Shown piece after piece: positions 57,795 to 64,000 of a stretch of DNA of 64,000 bases. This DNA comes from Corallococcus sp. AS-1-6. GTDB taxonomy: Bacteria > Myxococcota > Myxococcia > Myxococcales > Myxococcaceae. Position 1 is the stretch's first letter, and every line of letters starts with the position of its first letter. The position numbers and the translations under genes were made by a program. A model generated the notes under the pieces. It was not told where the DNA came from and did not search any database. It was given only the letters and a program-made list of their open reading frames with translations. The stretch spans positions 62,001-126,000 of the forward strand of contig NZ_JAIQDE010000014.1 of NCBI RefSeq assembly GCF_020037015.1. Reading direction: 5' to 3'.

Positions 57795-58796
57795 ATGAAG
57801 AGCGAATCCCCCCAGGACCCTTCCCCCAAGGTCATCACGCGCCGGAGCCTCCTGCGCGGCATCGGCCTGTCGCTGGCCGCGGTTCCCGTGGCGAAGCTGC
57901 TCGTCGCCTGCGGAGGCGACGACACGACGGGCGGCGACACCAACACCGACGCGGGCACGGACACCGATGCGGGAGTGGTGGACCCGGGCACCTGGGCCAC
58001 GGGAGGCACCGCGGCGATGACAGCCGCCGCCACGTATCCGGATCCGTTCGCGTCCGGCATGGGCACGGTGTGCAACCTCAACTGCGAGGCAACGCTGGGG
58101 CCCTGCTACGCGACCACGGTGGACCGCAAGGACATCAGCGAGGGCCATGACGGCCTGCCGGTGCGCCTGGCCTTCCTCGTCGTGGACGAGTCCTGCAAGC
58201 CCATCCCGGGTGCCACGGTGGACATCTGGCACGCGGGCCCGGAGGGCCTGTACTCCGGCGAGGACGCGAGCGACTTCTGCACGTCCGGGGACGCGACGGC
58301 CCGGTCGGCGCGGTGGTTCCGCGGCGTGCAGACCACGGACGCCAACGGGCGCGTGGACTTCGACACGTGCTTCCCCGGCTGGTACAGCAGCCGCACCATC
58401 CACATCCACTTCACGGTGCGGGTGAACGGCCAGGAGTTCGTCACGTCGCAGTTGTTCTTCGACGACGCGACGAGCGACGACATCATCAACCACCAGCCGC
58501 TCTACGACACGCGCGGCGCGCGCGACACGACCAACCAGAACGACACGGTGGTCTCCGCGGACGCGGTGGGCGACTACCTCTTCGCCACGCAGCGCATGTC
58601 GGACGGCGCGATGCTGGCGTCCAAGACGCTGGTCATCCGCTCGTCGCTGAACAACGCGTCCTGCGCCATACCGGGCGGCAGCAGTGGCGGTGGGCCCGGC
58701 GGTCCGCCTCCGGGCGGCGACGGAGGCATGGGTCCTCCACCTGGCTGGGATGGCGGCATGGGGCCGCCGCCGGGCTTCGACGGGGGCACGCCCTGA
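57795..58796 (+). CDS. Tat-exported intradiol-dioxygenase-like lipoprotein
   Basis: A 333-residue protein with a twin-arginine signal (RRSLLRG) and a lipobox (AKLLVACGG). The catalytic domain (about 90-285) resembles intradiol ring-cleavage dioxygenases such as protocatechuate 3,4-dioxygenase. GPCYAT supplies one Tyr ligand, and WYSSRTIHIHFTV supplies a Tyr and two His for Fe(III). The C-terminal 40 residues are Gly/Pro repeats (GGDGGMGPPPG, GWDGGMGPPPG). Secreted, cell-surface members of this fold are found in several bacteria and fungi. It may cleave catecholic substrates outside the cell; the substrate is not known. GGAGGAACC lies before ATG 57795. Confidence 0.85.
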   Translation: MKSESPQDPSPKVITRRSLLRGIGLSLAAVPVAKLLVACGGDDTTGGDTNTDAGTDTDAGVVDPGTWATGGTAAMTAAATYPDPFASGMGTVCNLNCEATLGPCYATTVDRKDISEGHDGLPVRLAFLVVDESCKPIPGATVDIWHAGPEGLYSGEDASDFCTSGDATARSARWFRGVQTTDANGRVDFDTCFPGWYSSRTIHIHFTVRVNGQEFVTSQLFFDDATSDDIINHQPLYDTRGARDTTNQNDTVVSADAVGDYLFATQRMSDGAMLASKTLVIRSSLNNASCAIPGGSSGGGPGGPPPGGDGGMGPPPGWDGGMGPPPGFDGGTP

Positions 58797-58855
58797 ACTA
58801 GGGTGATCCGGGCCCCCGGAGTCCTCCGGCGGGTGTCCGAAGGGAGGCATGGCGC

Positions 58856-59530
58856 ATGGGCGACCGCATCCTGCTGGTGGAGGATGACGACGCGCTCGGG
58901 TCCCAGATTGTCGGGCACCTGCGCGGCGCGGGCTTCGAGCCCGTGTGGTGGCGCGAGGGCCGGCTGCTGGTCTCCGGCGACCTGCCGGACGTGAGCCTCG
59001 TGGTGTTGGACCTGATGCTGCCGGGCGCCTATGGCATGGACATGCTCAAGGCGCTGAGGACCTTCTCGGAGGTCCCGGTGCTCATCCTGAGCGCGCGCAA
59101 CGACACGCTGGACAAGGTCCGGGCGCTGAAGCTGGGCGCGGACGACTACATGACCAAGCCCTTCTGGCCGGAGGAGCTGGTGGAGCGCGTACGTGCGCGC
59201 CTGCGCCGGCCCACGTTGCAGAAGGAGCAGGCGGTGGTGGAGGTGGGCCCGGTGCGCATCGACCTGCAGGGGCACACGGTGCAGGTGCAGGGGCGGCCGG
59301 TGGAGCTGACGCGGGTGGAGTTCGGCTTGCTCGCGGCGCTGGCGCGCAGGCCGCAGGAGGCGGTGACGCGGCAGTGGCTGGTGGAGCACGTGTTGGATCC
59401 GGAGCGTGAGGGCACGGAGCGCACGTTGGACGTCCACGTGTCGAGGCTGCGGCGCAAACTGGGGCCGGTGAAGTGCGTGGAGACGGTGTGGGGCGTGGGC
59501 TACCGGCTGGTGCCCGGGGAGGATGCGTGA
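58856..59530 (+). CDS. OmpR/PhoB-type response regulator
   Basis: A 224-residue protein with a full receiver domain (about 3-118: E9-D10-D11, acceptor Asp in LVVLDLMLPGAYG, Ser/Thr in ILSARN, Lys in TKPFWP) and a C-terminal winged-helix DNA-binding domain (about 130-220: ELTRVEFGLLAAL, TLDVHVSRLRRKLG, VWGVGYRLV). Phosphorylation by the kinase encoded next is expected. AGGGAGG lies before ATG 58856. The stop overlaps the kinase start (GTGA), a classic two-component arrangement. Its target genes are unknown. Confidence 0.95.
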   Translation: MGDRILLVEDDDALGSQIVGHLRGAGFEPVWWREGRLLVSGDLPDVSLVVLDLMLPGAYGMDMLKALRTFSEVPVLILSARNDTLDKVRALKLGADDYMTKPFWPEELVERVRARLRRPTLQKEQAVVEVGPVRIDLQGHTVQVQGRPVELTRVEFGLLAALARRPQEAVTRQWLVEHVLDPEREGTERTLDVHVSRLRRKLGPVKCVETVWGVGYRLVPGEDA

Positions 59531-61071
59531 AGCTGCGGTTGCGGCTGGCGCTCACGGCGGTGGCGGTGACGGTGCCCGCGGTGTTCGCGCTGGTGCAGGT
59601 GGAGCACTCGGTGCGCCGCCGCACGACGGACGACGTCATCATCGCGTCCACGCTGTCGCAGATGCAGTCCGGCGGCCGCGAGCGCTGCGAGGCCGCGCCC
59701 GAGACGTGGATGGTCCGCGCCCGTTCGCCCCAACGTCCCCCCTGGGAGCGCGAAGGCCTGCCCGACGGCAACGGAGGTCCGCCCTCCGGCAAGGTCGCCC
59801 CGAACGCCCCCCCAGGCAAAAGGCCCGCAGGCCCCAGGCCCGGGGATGAAGGTCCGCCGCGCATGGAGCCCCGGGGGCCGCTGGGACGGCGCCTGCCCCC
59901 GGTGAACCTCTACCCGTTCGACGGACAGTTCGTTTCGCGAAACCCGCAGGCACCGGCGCTGGACGACGAGCTACGCAAGGGCGTGCGGGAAGATGGCGTG
60001 GGCGTGCGCCGCTACTCGAAGGCGGACGGCGCGCTGGTGCAGGACCTGCTGTTGCGAATGCCCTGGGATGGAGGCCCCTGCGAGTACGTGCTCGCGCGGC
60101 GGGTGGAGCCCGCGGAGTCGCCGGAGGTGGGACTGCCGCCACTGTACGTCTGGGGAGTGCCCACGTTGATCCTCCTGTCCGCGATGGTGGTCGCGCTGGG
60201 ACCGGTGGTGCAGCGCCTGCGCCGGCTGACGGAAGAGGTGCGAGCCTCCTCGGGCAGCGGCTACGAGCAGCCCGTGACGGTGAGCGGCAGCGACGAGATC
60301 GCGGAGCTGGCCCGCGCCTTCCAGCAGGCGCGAGCGGAGATCCAGGCACAGATGGCGCACCAGCAAGCGCGCGAGCAGACGCTGCGGGACTTCCTGGCGA
60401 ACACGACGCACGACGTGATGACGCCGCTCACGGTGTTGCAGGGGCACCTGGCCGCGATGCAGCAGCGGATGCGAGCAGGTGAGCCATTGGAGTCAGGCCT
60501 GATGGTGTCCGCGATGAGCGAGGCGCACTACATGGCCTCGCTGGTGCACAACCTGGGAGCGGCGGCGAGGCTGGAGGCGGGAGCACCGCAGGTGCAGCAC
60601 GCGCCGGTGGACCTGAACGCGTTGGTGTCACGGGTGCTGGGCCGGCACCAGCCCATCGCGAGGCCCCAGCGCATCGCCCTGGAGAGCGGAGTCCCGGCGA
60701 CGCCCACCTGGGTGATGGGCGACGAGACCTTGCTGGAGCAGGCGGTGAGCAACGTGGTGCTCAACGGCATCCGGTACGGCCGCGAGGACGGCCACGTGGC
60801 GGTGGTGCTGGAGACGACGCGCCACCAGACCTTCCACCTGAGGGTCATCGACGACGGACCCGGCATCGCCGAGGAAGAGCGTTCCAGGATCCTGGAGCGC
60901 CGCTTCCGAGGCAACGACGCGAGGACACGAGAGCCCCAAGGCCAGGGCCTGGGCCTGCACATCGTGCACAACGTAGTGGAGCTGCACGGCTGGAAGATGA
61001 CCCTGGCCCCCTCGGAGTACGGAGGCCTGGAGGTCGCCTTCACCGGTCCGCTGATTCCCCCGCCGGAGTGA
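59527..61071 (+). CDS. Sensor histidine kinase, partner of the adjacent regulator
   Basis: A 514-residue membrane kinase with an N-terminal helix (about 6-22), a Pro/Gly/Arg-rich periplasmic region (about 60-130) and a second helix near 200-220. A HAMP-like linker follows, then a HisKA domain with the phospho-acceptor His in ANTTHDVMTPL and a HATPase domain (VVLNGIRYG, DDGPGI, GLGLHIV). GTG 59527 overlaps the regulator stop and has GGGGAGG upstream. The long Pro-rich periplasmic part is unusual. The signal is unknown. Confidence 0.94.
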   Translation: MKLRLRLALTAVAVTVPAVFALVQVEHSVRRRTTDDVIIASTLSQMQSGGRERCEAAPETWMVRARSPQRPPWEREGLPDGNGGPPSGKVAPNAPPGKRPAGPRPGDEGPPRMEPRGPLGRRLPPVNLYPFDGQFVSRNPQAPALDDELRKGVREDGVGVRRYSKADGALVQDLLLRMPWDGGPCEYVLARRVEPAESPEVGLPPLYVWGVPTLILLSAMVVALGPVVQRLRRLTEEVRASSGSGYEQPVTVSGSDEIAELARAFQQARAEIQAQMAHQQAREQTLRDFLANTTHDVMTPLTVLQGHLAAMQQRMRAGEPLESGLMVSAMSEAHYMASLVHNLGAAARLEAGAPQVQHAPVDLNALVSRVLGRHQPIARPQRIALESGVPATPTWVMGDETLLEQAVSNVVLNGIRYGREDGHVAVVLETTRHQTFHLRVIDDGPGIAEEERSRILERRFRGNDARTREPQGQGLGLHIVHNVVELHGWKMTLAPSEYGGLEVAFTGPLIPPPE

Positions 61072-61138
61072 CTGGACCCGATACATGGGGCCTGGGCCTC
61101 AAGTCAGCCCGAGTCGCTCCCACGGACCGGCTTCTGAC

Positions 61139-61894
61139 TCAGCGAGACCGCTTCACCACATACGGCCACGCGGCCTGGAGCGAGTCCTGTGACGCCTCCC
61201 CGAACAGAGCGATGGCGTCCACCGGCCGAGCCTCCCCGGTGAGCTGCTCGACGCACCATGCTTCCAGCGCATTCCGCAGACCACGCAGCGGCCCGTTGAG
61301 ATTCTCCAGCGCGGCATCGGCCAGCAGCGCGCGAGCCTCGGCCCAGTGCCCCTCTCGACACGCCACCACTGCGGAAGCGAGCGGGGCGAACCACAAGGGA
61401 ACGTCCACCCGCGACCGCGCCTCAGCCAGACGGGGCGCCACCCGTGCCAGCCGACCTTCGATCGCATCCACCAGCGCGAGCGCCGCGGACAACACCGCGC
61501 GGAACTGCGCCGTCAAACCCTTCCGTGACTCCAGACTGGAAAGCTCCCGCCCCGCCACCGGCAATTGCCAGATCTGGAGCCGGGCGATGCCGATGTTATA
61601 CGTGGGAACGACCTGGACCTTCGCCAGGGGCCGCGACGCCTCGAACCGCTCGAGCGCGGCGGCCACCCTCCCCTCCGACAACAACTGGAGCCCCTCGTCC
61701 GTGAGCTGCTTGCTCCGGCGGTAGCGAGGAAAAAAGTAGAGGGCTGTCGGCACCAGCAGGACGAACAGGACGACGGGAAACACCATCATCGCCAACTGTC
61801 GGTCGGGGATGAAGTGGCGCAGGAGCTGAGGCACTCCAAAGAACACCAGCAGCACCACTACGGCGTACGGCCAGGATTCCGCATGGGCCTTCAT
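61139..61894 (-). CDS. Membrane-anchored TPR-like protein
   Basis: A 251-residue protein with two hydrophobic helices at the N-terminus (about 9-26 and 34-54) and a soluble helical region (about 65-245) with TPR-like hairpins (TDEGLQLLSEGRVAAALERF, LADAALENLNGPLRGLRNAL). It is a likely inner-membrane scaffold. ATG 61894 is the start. It is convergent with the histidine kinase gene (67 bases). The layout is comparable to the 3613-4359 protein, but I see no clear sequence identity between them. No function is assigned. Confidence 0.78.
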   Translation of the reverse strand: MKAHAESWPYAVVVLLVFFGVPQLLRHFIPDRQLAMMVFPVVLFVLLVPTALYFFPRYRRSKQLTDEGLQLLSEGRVAAALERFEASRPLAKVQVVPTYNIGIARLQIWQLPVAGRELSSLESRKGLTAQFRAVLSAALALVDAIEGRLARVAPRLAEARSRVDVPLWFAPLASAVVACREGHWAEARALLADAALENLNGPLRGLRNALEAWCVEQLTGEARPVDAIALFGEASQDSLQAAWPYVVKRSR

Positions 61895-61966
61895 CGACAG
61901 AATTCGTAAGCAAACCCCGCGCCCAGACCATCAGGAGGGGGCGCGCGAAGCGTGACCGTGGGTCGC

Positions 61967-62062
61967 GACGTCGTGCGTGCGCGACCGCCAAGGTGGGGCG
62001 CGGACAGAGGCGCCCGACGGGGCCTCGTTGCATCAAAACTTGTCCGACCGTCGGACCAGTTT
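61967..62062. repeat. Diverged copy of a ~96-bp intergenic repeat
   Basis: This block matches 62105-62200 over its full length with few gaps (shared CGTGCGTGC, CCAAGGTGGGGCGCGGA, AGAGGCGCCCG and AAAAC-TGTCCGAC blocks). It ends in an imperfect palindrome (62035-62062). It sits between divergent genes, where a terminator is not expected. Confidence 0.8.
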
Positions 62063-62104
62063 CCGCCGCGTGTACCCAAGGCCGGGCTGGACCGGTGCGG
62101 GCGT

Positions 62105-62200
62105 GACGCCGTGCGTGCATGAACACCAAGGTGGGGCGCGGAAGAGGCGCCCGCCCGGGGCCGGTGGCCTCAAAACCTGTCCGACAGTCGGACAGGTTTT
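62105..62200. repeat. Second copy of the ~96-bp repeat, with perfect palindrome
   Basis: It is collinear with 61967-62062 and ends in AAAACCTGTCCGA (62172-62184), a CAG centre and the exact complement (62188-62200). T-runs flank the stem on both strands, so it could act as a bidirectional terminator or as a binding site. Two tandem-spaced copies suggest a dispersed extragenic palindromic repeat. Confidence 0.8.
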
Positions 62201-62316
62201 CGCCTCCCGCCGCCCGGGGGTGGGCTTGGCAAGTCCGCGATGCGGAAGGTGGGCCGCACGTCCATGTCAGACCCCTGTGGTGGGATGGCGACGCTGGAAC
62301 GAGGAGGGGGATGGGG

Positions 62317-63771
62317 ATGGAGCGGCGAGGACTCGTGGCGTACGTGGAAGCGCAAATCGAGCGCGATATCGCACTGGGACGGCTGCCCCCGAGCGGGCAG
62401 CTTGGCTCCGAAGCGAAGCTGGCGCGTCGTTATGAGGTGTGCCGGGGCACCATCCGCGAGGCGCTGCGGCGGTTGGCGGCGCGGGGGCTGGTGGTGCAGC
62501 GCCCCGGGCGAAAGACTCGCGCGGTGGCGTTGGATGAGTCACTGACGCTGGAGAACCTGGGCCTGGCGCTGCATGACGCGCGCTCCCCGCAGGCCCGGTG
62601 GCTGCTGGAGGGCTACTTCAGCCTCAAGCGGCAGGTGCTGGTGGAATTGCTCGTCGACTGCTGTTCGAAGGCTTCGGACCGCGACCTGGACCGGCTGGGG
62701 AGCGCGTGCTTCCGGCTCCAGGACGCGGCGCGCTGGGAGTCGGGGGCAACCTGCGCCCAGGCGGAGTTCGACCTGCTTCGGGAGGCTGCACGCGTGGCGG
62801 AGCGGCCCGGGCATGTGCTCCTCGTCCAGTCCCTGCAGCGGGCCTTCATGGGAGGCGCCGCCAAACTGCTGCCGCTTCTGGGCGGAGCCGCGCTGCGCGC
62901 GTGGGCCTCCCGCGCGATGGCAATGCTGCATGAGCGCGACGGGCGGGCGCTTCAGCACGAACTGCCGGCGCTGATGAAGGCTTGCGATGAGCTCGTCCTG
63001 AATGCCTTCGCCCCCGCTCCGCGGGCATCTGTCTCTGCCGAAGCCCCGCACAAACAGGAGACCAGCCTCGGTGCGCCCGCACGAGATGAAACACTGGAGC
63101 CGCACCCTTGCAACGAGGAAGGTAGCACCGCCAATTCCTCATCAGCGGCGTTACACGACGAAGCACCGGAGCACCACTCTTTCTGTGAGGAGCACAGTGC
63201 CGGCTCCTCCGTGTCAGCGACAGTGCAGGTCGACACGATCAAGCGGATCCCATGCATTGAGAAGCATGACACCTGCGTGTCAACCGCCGCGCAGGACGTG
63301 GCGCTGGAGCGGAACAACTGTGGTGAGGAGCGCAGTGCCGGCTCCTCCGTTTCAGCAACAGTGCAGGTCGATACGCTGAAGCGGATCCCATGCATCGAGG
63401 AGCCTGGCGCCTGCGTGTCAGCCCCAGCGCAGGACGTGGCGCTGGAGCGGAGTACCTGCGGTGAGGAGAAGCGTGCCCGCGCCTCCGCTTTAGCGGCAGT
63501 GCAGGTCGACGCGCTGAAGCGGCTCCCATGCATCGAGGAGATTGGCGCCTGCGTGTCACCCGCCGCGCAGGACGTGGCGCTGGAGCGGAGCACCTGCGGT
63601 GAGGAGCAGGGTGCGCGCGCCGCCTCGTCAACGACCGAGCATGACGGAACGCCGGAGCCGCGCTCTGACATGGAAAAGCGTGCCGCCGACATCGTCGCTT
63701 CAGCCACCATGCCGGACGGCGCACAGGAGTCGTGCTCCGGTGCGGAGCTGGCGGCTCCCGATTTCCCCTAA
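62317..63771 (+). CDS. GntR-family regulator with a tandem-repeat, cysteine-rich tail
   Basis: This protein of about 484 residues has an N-terminal winged helix of the GntR/FadR type (about 5-70: LVAYVEAQIERDIALGRL, LGSEAKLARRYEVCRGTIRE, RLAARGLVVQRPG) and a helical effector-like domain (about 80-225). The rest (about 250-484) consists of about ten repeats of roughly 23 residues, most with a Cys three residues from the unit end (RIPCIEE, RSTCGEE). Pairs of units form a 46-residue superunit (138 nt). ATG 62317 has GGAGG at suitable distance; 62311 is also in frame. The regulator domain is clear; the repeat tail matches nothing I know. Confidence 0.82.
   Translation: MERRGLVAYVEAQIERDIALGRLPPSGQLGSEAKLARRYEVCRGTIREALRRLAARGLVVQRPGRKTRAVALDESLTLENLGLALHDARSPQARWLLEGYFSLKRQVLVELLVDCCSKASDRDLDRLGSACFRLQDAARWESGATCAQAEFDLLREAARVAERPGHVLLVQSLQRAFMGGAAKLLPLLGGAALRAWASRAMAMLHERDGRALQHELPALMKACDELVLNAFAPAPRASVSAEAPHKQETSLGAPARDETLEPHPCNEEGSTANSSSAALHDEAPEHHSFCEEHSAGSSVSATVQVDTIKRIPCIEKHDTCVSTAAQDVALERNNCGEERSAGSSVSATVQVDTLKRIPCIEEPGACVSAPAQDVALERSTCGEEKRARASALAAVQVDALKRLPCIEEIGACVSPAAQDVALERSTCGEEQGARAASSTTEHDGTPEPRSDMEKRAADIVASATMPDGAQESCSGAELAAPDFP
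63064..63753 (+). repeat. Coding tandem repeats of about 69/138 bp in the GntR gene
   Basis: Three nearly identical 138-base superunits cover about 63187-63600 (each coding a VQVD-K-R-P-C half and an AQDVALER-C-GEE half). More diverged 69-base units lie on both sides. The period is a multiple of three, so the frame is kept. Such repeats are prone to expansion or contraction. Confidence 0.8.
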
Positions 63772-64000
63772 CGAGCTACCGAGGACACCGAAGCGCTCGG
63801 GCTTGCTCCTTGCATTCAGGTGGCGGCACTCCTCGTGGATCCGGACTTCGGGGCGATACCGTCTCCAGCGGCCCAGGATTCCCCCTCTATGCCCGTGAAG
63901 AATGCTCCGGGGACATGATGGGCTCTCCCACCTGGGAGTCCTGTTCAACGGCTCAGCACCGCTTAGGACTTTCTTCGGGCTTTCGGCGCGTAGACTGCGG
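63772..64000. other. Right-end stretch without a convincing gene
   Basis: The last 229 bases after the GntR-like gene have lower GC than the rest and no frame with normal codon bias that ends or begins here. Possible short frames on both strands are extensions of shadows. It may belong to a downstream intergenic region. Confidence 0.4.

Noticed and set aside
62172-62200. LexA-type or other known operator
   Set aside because: The palindrome does not match SOS or other operators I know, and a duplicated copy nearby fits a repeat element better.
63542-63948. Short frames on both strands at the right end
   Set aside because: They overlap the repeat tail or its antisense and show no start signal or motif.

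Overview
The window looks like a chromosomal segment of a myxobacterium (Myxococcota, most likely Myxococcaceae such as Corallococcus or Myxococcus; the genus cannot be fixed from sequence alone). The reasons are very high GC with strong third-position GC bias, many response-regulator hybrids, an FHA-linked sigma-54 activator, a paired M16 protease operon, an MCE/Mla transporter, many Asp/Gly/Pro-rich lipoproteins, and frequent ATGA/GTGA gene overlaps. There is no rRNA, CRISPR array, prophage or transposase. About 60 protein genes and two tRNAs are supported. Because of the GC bias, almost every real gene has long antisense or out-of-frame shadow ORFs.

Layout. 1-8.6 kb: the end of a histidine kinase; tRNA-Ala with its terminator; an RsmB-like rRNA methyltransferase operon headed by a receiver-cupin protein; tRNA-Leu; a diguanylate cyclase response regulator followed by a rare FAD-oxidoreductase/receiver fusion; and an unknown soluble protein. 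8.7-24.4 kb (all minus strand): an HdeD-like membrane protein; miaA; a six-gene translationally coupled operon with an S24/S26-type peptidase, a PqqD-like protein, two exported proteins, a 54-residue candidate precursor peptide and an HprK-like kinase; then hisS-psd, a phosphoesterase, a PilZ protein, a PfkB sugar kinase and an Mla-type lipid transporter. 24.7-36.1 kb: a zinc-ribbon/Tudor-like protein, envelope proteins, an RluA-type pseudouridine synthase, an active/inactive M16 pair, a pseudokinase-PEGA/NarL regulator operon and a HAD 5'-nucleotidase.

36.1-48.9 kb: an RsmJ-like methyltransferase, a GAF-GGDEF diguanylate cyclase coupled to an FtsB-like protein, a TlpA-like lipoprotein with a Fur-family regulator, an unknown regulator-like protein, FmdB, a PHP-domain protein, an FHA/sigma-54 activator, lipoproteins and a 44-bp tandem repeat. 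48.9-57.1 kb: a tightly overlapped minus-strand operon encoding an alpha/beta hydrolase, an acetoacetate-decarboxylase-like protein, a membrane protein, a patatin, a GMC oxidoreductase and a membrane metallophosphoesterase. This reads as a lipid or sterol-type metabolic unit. 57.3-64 kb: a Tat-exported intradiol dioxygenase-like lipoprotein, an OmpR-type two-component pair, a membrane TPR-like protein, a duplicated palindromic repeat, and a GntR-type regulator whose tail is built from about ten 23-residue repeats, most of them Cys-containing.

The best candidates for an undescribed system are the coupled peptide operon at 10.4-15.8 kb, the lipid operon at 48.9-57.1 kb, and the repeat-tailed GntR regulator at the right end. 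c-di-GMP signalling recurs: two GGDEF enzymes with intact active and inhibitory sites and one PilZ protein.
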